NCBI RefSeq assembly: GCF_019455385.1
Contig: NZ_JACOFR010000012.1
Span: 62,001 to 126,000, forward strand
Length of the DNA stretch: 64,000 nt
DNA from: Bradyrhizobium sp. BR 10289
GTDB taxonomy: Bacteria; Pseudomonadota; Alphaproteobacteria; Rhizobiales; Xanthobacteraceae
Reading direction: 5' to 3'
Shown one piece after another: positions 27,720 through 37,200 of this stretch (positions are counted from its first letter, which is position 1; each line of letters begins with the position of its first letter). The notes under the pieces were generated by a model. That model made no database searches, was not told where the DNA came from, and saw nothing but the letters and a program-made list of their open reading frames with translations. The position numbers and the translations under genes were made by a program.

Positions 27720-28829
27720 CTATCGAGGAAATGCGACTTCAATCGCAGTGGCGTAGCCGTTCGACGGGCGAACGAATTCGATCGAAGCTCCATATTCATC
27801 AAGTAAGCTGCGGGTGATGGTTAGGCCCAGCCCCATCCCCTGTCCCAGAGTGGCATCGACATCCGTCGTCGTACTTTGAAATGGTTCGAACCAACGCTCA
27901 GCAGCTTTGAGGTCGACAGCAGTCCCCGTATTTTCTATTATAACCTTGAGTTGTTTGTCACTAGATTTCCCGCGCACGCGAATCTTGCCCCCTTTGCCGG
28001 CGAATTTGACGGCATTCGAGAGCAAATTTGTGAAGAGGGCGACCACTTCGGCTGGAAACATGGGCGGCGATTTCAGATCCTCGCCCAATTCCACCGACAA
28101 GCCAATTTGACGGTCTTCGATCGACCGCTCGAGCAGCCGCTTTGCCGCATCGAACCGGTCTGCCAATATTTGCCGCGACCGTCTTCGGCGAGACTCGAGC
28201 CCAGCAATGTCTGTAAGGAAAAATGCTTGCCGTTCCAGGCTGGCATGGAGATCACGCATATTCTTTCGCAAAGGAGCCAAGCGTCGTCGCACTTGGTCTG
28301 TCAAATCCAACTCGAAGATTTTGTCCATTGCGGCCAAAATGGCCGCAGAGATCGATACGAGTCCATTTATTTCGTGGCTAAAAGCAACTTGCTGAGCGCC
28401 AATTGACGCTAAGACGCGAAAAATCGCTTGTTCAGTCCCCATTTCACGCGAAATCGCTTCAATGGACTGAGCCAGAGGCTCGATGGTTGTGCTGATGACC
28501 TCGGATGCTTTCACGACGTCGCCGCGGGCGATCGCTGCTCTAGCATCTCGTGCAGCCTCTACGACCTTGTTGGAGTCGTTCCTCATGGTCAGGACGGTTG
28601 CAGGAGTTTCAATGTCCTCTTCCGCTGCTCTCCGCTGCTGACGGGTAAGTCCGATGCGAGCTCGCTTGAGTTCAATAGAAGCCGAAACGCGAACGCGTGT
28701 CAGCAGATCAACTCCGATACGAACATACTTCGATAGGAAATCTAGCTGCGGCCCGGGTGCGAACCCCTCTCGATTAACGAGCATTTCAAGCTGTGGGGCC
28801 TCTTCTCGGTTCAGCGCGATAGCCCCCAA
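27720..28829 (-). CDS. Soluble histidine kinase of the five-gene island
   Basis: 369 residues with no transmembrane segment. A helical N-terminus is followed by an H-box candidate at His152 (AFSHEINGLVSIS), then an HATPase domain with N-box NLLSNAVKFAGK, a degenerate G1 (ENTGTAV) and G2 GQGMGLGLTI. It should autophosphorylate and pass phosphate to the adjacent receiver protein. Its first codons overlap the end of the GHKL ATPase gene by 19 bases. A cytoplasmic input suggests it senses an internal cue, perhaps through its ATPase or methylase neighbours. Confidence 0.85.
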   Translation of the reverse strand: MGAIALNREEAPQLEMLVNREGFAPGPQLDFLSKYVRIGVDLLTRVRVSASIELKRARIGLTRQQRRAAEEDIETPATVLTMRNDSNKVVEAARDARAAIARGDVVKASEVISTTIEPLAQSIEAISREMGTEQAIFRVLASIGAQQVAFSHEINGLVSISAAILAAMDKIFELDLTDQVRRRLAPLRKNMRDLHASLERQAFFLTDIAGLESRRRRSRQILADRFDAAKRLLERSIEDRQIGLSVELGEDLKSPPMFPAEVVALFTNLLSNAVKFAGKGGKIRVRGKSSDKQLKVIIENTGTAVDLKAAERWFEPFQSTTTDVDATLGQGMGLGLTITRSLLDEYGASIEFVRPSNGYATAIEVAFPR

Positions 28830-30013
28830 TAGGCAGAATTCCTCTGCATCTTAGTTTCTTCTTCAGAGTCGGCAGAACGTGGAATATCCCCGGCCAGCCC
28901 TTTCAGATTGCGAAGCAGGTCTCTTGCCCGGCTGGTAGTGTCATCATCTAGACCGAGCCAATCGTTCTTTGCTTCGCCATAGGGCAAAACTCTAAACCCG
29001 TTCATGTAGACCCGGACACCAGCAATCGATCCATCCCATGACCGATTGAGCAAGTTATAGATCCGGCCCCGAAAGGGGATCGGATTTTGAGCGCGCTTCA
29101 CTTTGATAACGGCTCGCTCGACCTGCGCTTTCGGATACTTGCGTTGAAATTTCTGCGACGGTGCCATTGTGTAAGTAACTTGGCCGCGCTTGGGTTCGCT
29201 TAGGATTTCCAGAACCCACTGTGCCGCTGCCGCATCTGACACACCCGGAGGTTCCACGATGTCGAATGCACCGAGCATATCGATACGGAACGGTTCCTCA
29301 CTATTGGAGGCGGCTGGTTGGCTGAACAAGCTCTTTAGGAGCAATGGACGAGCTACGAATGTCTCGGGAATCTGGCCAGTAAACACCTGCGGTGGGCGAA
29401 AGGTGAGGGCCCTTCTTTGGAATTTCTCGATGTCCTTTTTGGTCCATGATTTCCGGAGACGGCGCAAGGTAAGAGTTGTTCCAGCCAGTCGAAACCCGTT
29501 TGCTGGTATCGTTTCGACCCTAACGGCGCCGGACTTCGGAATATCATCAAACGTTCGGCAACGATCGATTTTGTCCCAATCGATCGTTGCACGTATACCG
29601 GTGGGCTGCGAGATCAAGCGGCCTTGGACGTCGAGTTTGCCAGACCAAGGCCATGATTCGACTTCTAGTCGCTTGGCAAGTTTTCGTGCTGCCAATCTCC
29701 CAACGCCTTTTTCGCCCGTATAGATGCGCCGGTAGATTTTGCTCCTTCTGTCGCCGGTAGTCTTCTCTCTACCCGCGACAGTTAGGAACCCGTGATTGAA
29801 TTGCTCCCCGTTCATTCCGACGCCGTCGTCGGCGATGGTTATCAATGAATTCTCAGGCTTTCCCAGCGATCGGCCTGCTATAGAAACGACCCGAGAATCA
29901 GCATCATAGGAATTCTTAACGAGCTCTGTTAGAGCTGTGGCATCCTCGCCGACGAGAAGCTCTCCCAACTCGCGAAATAGCTGTGTGTCTACCGTAAATG
30001 TAGCTCGTGCCAT
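28811..30013 (-). CDS. GHKL (MORC/MutL/Hsp90-like) ATPase
   Basis: 400 residues. The N-terminal ATPase has the three Bergerat motifs: ELVKNSYDAD (Asn34, magnesium), IADDGVGM (62-67) and GEKGVGRLAARKLA (100-113). The rest is unlike classical Hsp90 or MutL and may contain an S5-like transducer domain. Iyer, Abhiman and Aravind described MutL-related ATPases in restriction-modification-type operons as forerunners of eukaryotic MORC proteins; position next to a DNA methylase fits that group. It could act as an ATP-gated DNA clamp; this is inference. Confidence 0.85.
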   Translation of the reverse strand: MARATFTVDTQLFRELGELLVGEDATALTELVKNSYDADSRVVSIAGRSLGKPENSLITIADDGVGMNGEQFNHGFLTVAGREKTTGDRRSKIYRRIYTGEKGVGRLAARKLAKRLEVESWPWSGKLDVQGRLISQPTGIRATIDWDKIDRCRTFDDIPKSGAVRVETIPANGFRLAGTTLTLRRLRKSWTKKDIEKFQRRALTFRPPQVFTGQIPETFVARPLLLKSLFSQPAASNSEEPFRIDMLGAFDIVEPPGVSDAAAAQWVLEILSEPKRGQVTYTMAPSQKFQRKYPKAQVERAVIKVKRAQNPIPFRGRIYNLLNRSWDGSIAGVRVYMNGFRVLPYGEAKNDWLGLDDDTTSRARDLLRNLKGLAGDIPRSADSEEETKMQRNSAYWGLSR

Positions 30014-30034
30014 AGGAGCTCAGCTTTCACTTGC

Positions 30035-31645
30035 TCATACAGAAGTATGATTTGAGACGCTCGTTCGGATTCGTCGGCTGTATTCGATGCTGCGGCGCAG
30101 AGCAGTAGTCACAGATTCCGGATCGGTCCGAATTGAAGGAAAGAGGAGTGTGCGATCTGCAATGTCTCTAGCGGCAGCCTCGTCTCCTGCTCGAAGGTTG
30201 GCGTCTGCCTCGGAAAATGCGGAGCGAATAATCTCCGGCGCAGGGCTGAATTTCGGTAGGAGAATCCTTCGTGCGCCGGCTGGCTCGAGCTTAAGTAGGC
30301 CGCCCCCATATGCGCGTCCTTCCATTTCGGCGGAGGCCTGAGCGAGGGACGTGAGCAAAGCAAGCGCGACTCGTTGTTTCCCAACGAGGTCCTTCCGGTT
30401 CTTAAATGTGACTAGGTGGAAGGTATTCGTGGCTGTAATTTGGGGTGAAAGGAGAGCGAGTCTTGGCGCGCGATGATTCATATACGTAAGGATTGCGTCT
30501 GCAAAAATCGGCTCTGGTCTGAACCAGTCAGGTCTTTTTTTAAACCAGAGGGTTTCCTCCCGAATCTTCTGGGGTATCGATTCAAGGTATTTGCGAACAG
30601 AGCTGTTTTTTCGGCCCAGCTTGCTTGGCGAAAGAAGCCAGACCCGTTTGTTGGTTGCAGCCTGGATGGTATGTTCCGCCATTCCGAATTTTAACCCGGT
30701 GATCTGCGCGCTCCGAGCAGCAATTGGGATCAGGGTGTCCTTGGAGAGGCGGTGCTTGGCTCTCATACTTTCGTCGATGACAAAGTACTTGTTGGCTCCG
30801 GTTACTACTCCGATCTGGAGTTGAGCCAGTTCGTCAAATCGAACAACATCGGCGGTGTGCAGAATCCTTGCAAAATCTTCCGTGGGTGAGCTGTTTGTTA
30901 GATGTGCATCGTCGACGAGTTTAGGGAGGGTCTCTTCAGTCAACGCAACTGTCTGAGCCCAAGAGCCGGGACAAGACGAGCCAAAACAATCGGCGAGAAC
31001 CAAAATCCCCTTCTCCTCGGCTCCGTCCTCGGCGAAAGCTCGGAACGCCAAACGAATGACTTTGACTTTTTCGAAGTTGCGCCGCAGGGCATCGCGAACA
31101 GGTCTTGCGTAGTCGGCAAACAAGAATGATGCTGGAAGCACGAAGGCCATCCGTCCGCCTTTACGCAGGAAGGTGAGGGCGTGCATGACGAACAAGCAGG
31201 ATAGGTCAGAGTTCTTCGGCAGACCAAGCTGCTCACATCGGGCTTTGAAGAGATCATCCTTGTTGCGGTGATGCCGTATGAAGGGAGGGTTGGCGATAAT
31301 ACAATGAAATTTGCGCTCAGGAGAGGGCGGCGATACGGCGAGAAAATCAGACGTGATCAGTTCTGATTGGAGAGAAGTCGATAAGGCGCTGCGCAGGAGT
31401 GCGCTTGCCTTTCGATCGATGTCGTATCCTACGACTTGATCAGGGTTGGTCGTGGCGCCGAGCTCGGAGAGCCTTAACAGCGCGGCCACTACGAGCGAAC
31501 CTCCCCCAAAACTTGGTTCCAACACGCGGGAGCCGGAGGTGCGGATTGCCCAATTCGCCAAGACGGAAGCAATGCTGCCTGAGGTGTAATAGGCGCCGAT
31601 ATTGCGCCTCGTGGTCAGATCGTGGGGATTGAGTATTTGAAGCAT
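30035..31645 (-). CDS. N6-adenine-type DNA methyltransferase
   Basis: 536 residues. AdoMet motif X lies in GAYYTSGSIASVL, motif I is VLEPSFGGGSL (41-51) and the catalytic motif IV is NPPF at 119-122, the N6-adenine type. The C-terminal half is probably a target-recognition region, as in Eco57I/type I-like enzymes; no nuclease motif is seen in it. I chose ATG 31645, with GGAAG five bases upstream, over GTG 31666, which would sit on a candidate -10 box. First gene of a five-gene operon. Confidence 0.88.
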   Translation of the reverse strand: MLQILNPHDLTTRRNIGAYYTSGSIASVLANWAIRTSGSRVLEPSFGGGSLVVAALLRLSELGATTNPDQVVGYDIDRKASALLRSALSTSLQSELITSDFLAVSPPSPERKFHCIIANPPFIRHHRNKDDLFKARCEQLGLPKNSDLSCLFVMHALTFLRKGGRMAFVLPASFLFADYARPVRDALRRNFEKVKVIRLAFRAFAEDGAEEKGILVLADCFGSSCPGSWAQTVALTEETLPKLVDDAHLTNSSPTEDFARILHTADVVRFDELAQLQIGVVTGANKYFVIDESMRAKHRLSKDTLIPIAARSAQITGLKFGMAEHTIQAATNKRVWLLSPSKLGRKNSSVRKYLESIPQKIREETLWFKKRPDWFRPEPIFADAILTYMNHRAPRLALLSPQITATNTFHLVTFKNRKDLVGKQRVALALLTSLAQASAEMEGRAYGGGLLKLEPAGARRILLPKFSPAPEIIRSAFSEADANLRAGDEAAARDIADRTLLFPSIRTDPESVTTALRRSIEYSRRIRTSVSNHTSV

Positions 31646-31666
31646 GCTACTTCCAGCGGAGTCCAC

Positions 31667-31672
31667 CTTATA
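31667..31672 (-). promoter_or_regulatory. Candidate -10 element for the five-gene island operon
   Basis: On the minus strand TATAAG lies 22 bases before ATG 31645, which would give a short leader containing the GGAAG ribosome-binding site. I do not see a convincing -35 partner, so the call is weak. Confidence 0.3.
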
Positions 31673-31765
31673 AGTGACACATGCCGGGAAAGGGTTCCTT
31701 AACGAGCCTGAGCAACCACGGTGAGCTTACGGTGGCGTTTCCAATAAGACGAGCGATTTGAATAC

Positions 31766-31794
31766 AAAAACGGCCGGATCTTCCGATCCGGCCG
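31766..31794 (-). terminator. Rho-independent terminator of rpmB
   Basis: Read on the minus strand, CGGCCGGATC-GGAA-GATCCGGCCG is a perfect 10-bp stem with a 4-base loop followed by TTTTT. It is placed correctly to end rpmB transcription and separates it from the five-gene island. Confidence 0.88.
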
Positions 31795-31863
31795 CAACGC
31801 AAACTCTACTCGGCTAAGCCTACGCCACGCGACGCAACCTAGCCCCCGCCCGATTCGAAAATC

Positions 31864-32169
31864 TTAGCTGGCCTTCTTGGCCGGCGCGTCGCCGACCTTC
31901 TTCTGGATGGCGCGCTTCAGCTCGAGGGCGCGCGGCGACAGGGCGTCGGAATTGGCCTTGAGCAGGAAGGCGTCGAGGCCGCCATTGTGGTCGACGCTCT
32001 TCACCGCGTTGGTCGAGACGCGCAGGCGCACGTTGCGCTCCAGGGCTTCCGACTGGAACGTCACGTTGACGAGGTTCGGCAGGAAGCGGCGCTTGGTCTT
32101 GATGTTGGAGTGGCTGACCTTGTGGCCGACGAGGGGGCCCTTGGCCGTCAGTTCGCAGCGGCGAGACAT
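31864..32169 (-). CDS. rpmB: 50S ribosomal protein L28
   Basis: 101 residues. N-terminus [22 protein letters not shown] is typical of L28 (shown in part: [16 protein letters not shown]), followed by [12 protein letters not shown] and [23 protein letters not shown] 32169 is the conserved start. It has its own terminator at 31766-31794. Confidence 0.97.
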   Translation of the reverse strand: MSRRCELTAKGPLVGHKVSHSNIKTKRRFLPNLVNVTFQSEALERNVRLRVSTNAVKSVDHNGGLDAFLLKANSDALSPRALELKRAIQKKVGDAPAKKAS

Positions 32170-32643
32170 GGCATAATCCTTCGCTCTAAAACCCCCAATG
32201 AGTTGCGGCCGCCATTCGGGGCGCCACGGGGGCAAATTCTGTGTCCTTGCAGGGAGCGGGCGGACGTATAGGGGGGAAGGGGCGGGACGTCAAGGTTTTG
32301 GGCGGGGTTTCATGCGCGCGTCATGCCCCACACCAGGTGTCATCGCCCGGCTTGACCGGGCGATCCAGTACGCCGAGGCGGTGCGGCTGACCAGAGGGGC
32401 CGCGGCGTACTGGATGCCCCGGTCAAGCCGGGGCATGACAGCGGAATGGGTGGGGGCGAGGTGCGCGCCCCTGGCTACCCTCGATCACCAAAACGGCAAT
32501 GTTTGTCGCGCCTTACCATCACATAAAGGGCGTATTCACCGCCGAAATACAGGTGGAGTTCCCGGCAAAGCATGCCCGGACACATTGTCTGCCGCGGGTT
32601 TTGGCTTAAGTAACAACCGTTCGCGCCCCGATTGGACTGTTTC
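32170..32643. other. Intergenic region upstream of rpmB and the DUF3108 gene
   Basis: No gene is seen. It should hold divergent promoters for rpmB and the DUF3108 gene. It contains the palindromic repeat at 32338-32441; I see no other clear structure. Confidence 0.5.
32338..32441. repeat. Palindromic intergenic repeat, GTCATCGCCCG family, copy 2
   Basis: GTCATCGCCCGGCTTGACCG...CCAGTACGCCG and GCGTACTGGATGCCCCGGTC...GGGGCATGACA are the two halves. It is nearly identical to the copy at 34055-34160. Confidence 0.8.
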
Positions 32644-33504
32644 GTGCTCACACGCCCTCAAATTTGGCCCCGGCTGAACGCCGGCCGGCTGGCCTTCGTG
32701 GTCCTTTGCGGGCTCGCCTTGGCGTGGGGCGCAAGACCGGCGGCGGCGCAGGGCAAGCTCGAGGCGCAGTATGAAGCTTCGCTGGCCGGCATTCCCGTCG
32801 GCAAGGGCGCCTGGAACATCGACATCGGCGATGACGTGTTCGCGGCCGCGGCCAGTGGCGGCACAACGGGGCTTTTAAAATCCTTCGCGGGCGGGTCCGG
32901 CACCGGCGCCTCGCAGGGCCGCGTCGTCAACGGCGCGCTGGTGGCGACCGGCTACCAGGCCTCCACCACCACCTCGAAGAAGACCGAAGAGATCCACATC
33001 ACCCTCGACAAGGGCAATGTGAAGGAATTCGGCATCGTGCCGGAGCCGCCGGTCGACCCTGATCGCATCGTCGTCACCGACGCGCATCGCCGCGGCGTGT
33101 GGGATCCGATGACGGCCTCGCTGCTCCGCGTGCCCGGCAGTGGCGATCCCGTCACGCCCGAGGCCTGCCACAACGCCGCGCCCGTGTTCGACGGCCGCAT
33201 GCGCTACGACCTCAAGCTCGATTTCAAGCGCATGGAGACAGTGAAGGCGGAGAAGGGGTACAAAGGCCCGGTCGTGGTCTGCGCACTCTATTTCGTGCCC
33301 GTCGCCGGCTACATCCCCGACCGCCCCGTGATCAAATACCTCGCCGCCCAGCGCAACATCGAGATCGCGTTCGCGCCGGTGGCCGGCACGCGCATCCTGG
33401 TCCCGTTCTGGCTGAAGGTTCCGACCCCACTGGGGCCTGCGATGCTGGAAGCGACCAGCTTCATCACCTCGGCCCAGCCCCCGCGCGTGGCGAAGACGCA
33501 GTAG
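32644..33504 (+). CDS. DUF3108 periplasmic protein
   Basis: 286 residues with an N-terminal signal peptide ending near AAAQGK. The DUF3108 pattern is visible: YEASLAGIPVGKGAWNIDI near the start, VKEFGIVPEPP, DPMTASL and CHNAAPVFDGRMRYDLKLDF. Function of the family is unknown; it is predicted periplasmic or outer-membrane associated. I recall it between rpmB and the Suv3-like helicase gene in other Rhizobiales. GTG 32644 and TTG 32632 are both possible starts. Confidence 0.85.
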   Translation: MLTRPQIWPRLNAGRLAFVVLCGLALAWGARPAAAQGKLEAQYEASLAGIPVGKGAWNIDIGDDVFAAAASGGTTGLLKSFAGGSGTGASQGRVVNGALVATGYQASTTTSKKTEEIHITLDKGNVKEFGIVPEPPVDPDRIVVTDAHRRGVWDPMTASLLRVPGSGDPVTPEACHNAAPVFDGRMRYDLKLDFKRMETVKAEKGYKGPVVVCALYFVPVAGYIPDRPVIKYLAAQRNIEIAFAPVAGTRILVPFWLKVPTPLGPAMLEATSFITSAQPPRVAKTQ

Positions 33505-33532
33505 GGCTGTTTCCGCATCGCCTTCTCTGCAA

Positions 33533-33694
33533 CCGTCAGCCTGAGGTGGCCGCCTCTTCGGCAGCCCTCGAAGGGCGACGGCCCGGCTGTTCCCTCGGGG
33601 ATACCAGCATTTGCCGCCCGATCCGGGCCGTCCATCCTTCGAGGCTCCCGGCACGATGCTGTCGCATCGCGCCACTCGCACCTCAGGATGACGG
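33533..33694. repeat. Intergenic repeat, CCTGAGGTG...TCAGGATGACGG family, copy 1
   Basis: Left part CTGAGGTGGCCGCCTCTTCG, then CTCGAAGGGCGACGGCCCGG; right part CATCCTTCGAGGCTCCCG and CACCTCAGGATGACGG. The halves are inverted copies of each other. A second copy is at 54519-54671. Confidence 0.75.
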
Positions 33695-34054
33695 TGCAAG
33701 TGATTTCAATGACTTGCCTACTGTGCATGGGGTTGTTTCGAAATTTCGTCTTGAGCGCCCCCGATCCGGGAATCCATTTGACTCCTCCCCGATTCTGATT
33801 CGACTCGACGCCGTCCCCAACTTAAGGCTTTCCGTCACCAAATCGCCGCTTGTGCGGCCGCGCAAAACTCCATCTAGTCGCACCGAACAAGAGTCCCGCG
33901 ACATGTTGCGTGAACGGAACAGGACTCACCAGGGAGTCAGCGATTCGGCCGCGATTCGTTCCGGAGTCGTTCCGAAGCTTAAGGCCAACGGGAAAAGCGT
34001 CGCAAAGTGAGACAGTTGCGCGGGATCTTTGGAGAGGGCGCTCCTACAAACTCA

Positions 34055-34160
34055 GTGTCATCGCCCCGCTTGACCGGGCGATCCAGTACGCCGCGGCGGC
34101 TGGGGTTGAGCGGACAGGCCGCTGCGTACTGGATGCCCCGGTCAAGCCGGGGCATGACGG
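34055..34160. repeat. Palindromic intergenic repeat, GTCATCGCCCG family, copy 3
   Basis: The halves GTGTCATCGCCCCGCTTGAC...CCAGTACGCCG and GCGTACTGGATGCCCCGGTC...GGGGCATGACGG match the copy at 32338-32441. It lies about 110 bp upstream of the helicase gene. Confidence 0.8.
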
Positions 34161-34273
34161 CGGTGTGCTTGGCTGGCGCACGGCGTTCGGAGACATAGCC
34201 GACACATCGCAGCCCCCCTCGCGCCCCTGTCAGCACTGACATTCGCCCAAATCGGCACTACCTAATCACCCAG

Positions 34274-37200
34274 ATGCCCTTCTCCTCCTCCCCCTTCGCT
34301 TCCGAGCGGCTTCCCGGCGCCGGCGTCACTGCGGTGCTCGGGCCGACCAACACCGGCAAGACCCATCTCGCCATCGAGCGGATGCTCGCGCATCCCTCCG
34401 GCATGATCGGCCTGCCGCTGCGCCTGCTCGCGCGCGAGGTCTACAACAAGATCACTGCCCGGGTCGGCAGCGAGGCCGTCGCGCTGGTGACGGGCGAAGA
34501 GAAGATCAAGCCGCGAAATCCGCGCTACTGGGTCTCCACCGTCGAGGCGATGCCGCGCGACCTCGACCTGTCGTTCCTCGCCGTCGACGAGGTCCAGATC
34601 GCCTCCGATCTCGAACGCGGCCACGTCTTCACCGACCGCATCCTCAACCGCCGCGGCCGCGACGAGACGCTGCTGCTCGGCGCTGCGACCATGCGGCCCA
34701 TCATCGAGCGGCTGTTGCCCGGCGTGTCCATGATCACGCGGCCGCGCTTGTCGCAGCTGGAATTCGCCGGCGACCGCAAGATCACCCGCCAGCCGCGGCG
34801 CACCGCCATCGTCGCCTTCTCCGCCGACGAGGTCTACGCCATCGCCGAGCTGATCAAGCGCCAGCATGGCGGCGCCGCCGTGGTGCTGGGCTCGCTCTCG
34901 CCGCGCACGCGCAATGCGCAGGTGGAGATGTTCCAGAACGGCGATGTCGACTATCTCGTCGCGACCGACGCCGTCGGCATGGGCCTCAATCTCGACGTCG
35001 ACCACGTCGCCTTCGCCTCTGACCGCAAGTTCGACGGCTACCAGTTCCGCAGGCTCACCCCGGCCGAATTCGCGCAGATCGCCGGCCGCGCCGGCCGTGC
35101 CACCCGCAACGGCACCTTCGGCACCACGGGCCGCTGCGCGCCGTTCGAGCCCGAGCTCGTCAACGCGCTGCAGAACCACACCTTCGACAATGTTAAGATG
35201 CTGCAATGGCGCAATGCGAAGCTGGATTTCTCCTCGCTCGGCGCGCTCCAGGTGTCGCTGAACCAGTCGCCCGGCCATGAGGCGCTGACGCGCGCGCCTG
35301 TCGCCGAGGACATGCGCGTGCTCGACCACGCCGCCCGCGATGGCGAGGTGCGCGATATCGCGCATGGCAAGGAGGCCGTCGAGCGGCTCTGGGAGGCCTG
35401 CCAGGTCCCCGACTACCGGAAACTGTCGCCGGCCGCCCATGCCGAGCTCGTGACGACGCTGTACGGCTTCCTGATGCAGAAGGGCTGCATCCCCGATTCC
35501 TGGTTCGCGGCCCAGGTCGACCAGGCCGACCGCATCGATGGCGACATTGACACGCTGTCGGCCCGGATCGCGCAGATCCGTACCTGGACCTTCGTCGCCA
35601 ACCGCCCGGACTGGCTGAAAGGCCCCGAACGCTGGCAGGGGATTACGCGGGAGGTCGAAAATAAATTATCGGATGCGCTCCATGAACGCTTGACTGAGCG
35701 TTTCGTTGATCGCCGGACCAGTGTATTGATGCGCCGCCTGCGGGAGAACACGAGCTTGAATACGGAAATCGGCAAGACCGGCGAAGTCATCGTCGAAGGC
35801 CATGTCATCGGCCGCCTCGACGGCTTCACCTTTGCACCGGATGCGGCGGAAGCCGGCTCCGATGCGAAAGCCTTGCAGGCTGCCGCGCAAGCGGTGCTCG
35901 CCGGCGAGATCAACACGCGCGCCGAAAAACTGGGCAATGCGCCGGACGATCAGTTCGTGCTGACGTCCGAAGGCATCATCCGCTGGACCGGCGATGCCGT
36001 GGCGCGACTGACCGCCGCAGAGGAGGCGCTGCATCCGCGCATCCGCATCATCTCCGATGAGCGCCTCACCGGCGCCCCCCGCGAGAAGGTGCAGGCCCGG
36101 CTCGACCTCTGGCTCAAGACGCATATCGAAAAGCTGCTCGGGCCGATGTTCGAGCTGTCGAAGGCCGAGGACGTCACGGGCATCGCCCGCGGCATCGCCT
36201 ATCAGCTGGTCGAGGCGCTCGGAGTGCTCGAGCGCCCGAAGATCGCCAATGAGCTGAAGGATCTCGATCAGCCCTCGCGCGCGACGCTGCGCAAGTACGG
36301 CGTCCGCTTCGGCGCCTATCACATCTATTTCCCCGGCCTGCTCAAGCCCGCCGCGCGTGCACTCGCCGCGCTGCTCTGGGCGCTGAAGCAGGACAATGTC
36401 GATCTGTCCTCGCTCTCGGGCGCGCAGCATCTGGCCTCCTCGGGGCGCACCTCATTCCCGGTCGACAAGGCGCTGCCGCGCGATGCCTATCGCGTGCTCG
36501 GCTACAAGCAGGCCGGCGAGCGCGCCGTGCGCGTCGACATCCTGGAGCGCCTTGCCGACCTGATCCGCCCGGCGCTGGCCTGGCGCGACAATTCGCCCGG
36601 CGAAAAGCCCGCCGGCGCATTCGACGGCCGCAGCTTCGTGGTGACGCAGGCGATGACCTCGCTCACGGGCTCCGCCGGCGAGGATTTTGCGTCCGTGCTG
36701 CGCGCACTCGGCTATCGCATGGAGAAGCGCCCGCCGCTGCCGGTGAAGCCCGCGGCGCCTGCTGCCGCTGAAGCGGCTGCTGAAGCTCCCACCGAGACGC
36801 CTGCGGCCGAAGAGGCCGCGGCCTCCGCAGAGACTGCGACCGAAGCCGCCGCAGAGCCGGTCACCGTCGAAGACGCGCCCGCGATGGAGCAGCACGACGA
36901 GCCCGCGCAGGAAGAGCCTGTGCAGGAAGCGTCGCCTGAAGCCCCCGTCACGCCGGAAGATGCCCCCGGCATCGCGCCGCCCGCTGAAGAAGCTGCCGCG
37001 CCCGCTGACGCTGCTGCCGAGACCGCTCCCGCCGAGACCGCCGCAACGGAAGCCGCCGCATCGCCCGACGCTGCTGCGCCGGTCGAAGCCGCTGCGGCTG
37101 CGCCCGCCGAGCCCGAGTTGGTCGAAGTCTGGCGTCCTGGCGGCCGTCACGAGGATCGCAAGCCGCGCCACGAGCGCCACCGTCACCAGCGTCACAACAA

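Larger units (their letters stand above)
33505..34273. other. 769-bp intergenic region with two repeats
   Basis: Contains repeats at 33533-33694 and 34055-34160. The middle (about 33700-34050) is lower in G+C than its surroundings and has only a 35-codon frame (33903-34010) with no ribosome-binding site. I see no tRNA or other RNA gene there. Confidence 0.5.

Noticed and set aside
30035-31645. Methylase as part of a classical restriction-modification system
   Set aside because: No endonuclease, helicase or specificity subunit is recognisable in the operon; a fused nuclease motif was not seen.
33903-34010. A 35-codon frame starting at an ATG
   Set aside because: No ribosome-binding site, no recognisable features, and it lies in a repeat-flanked gap.
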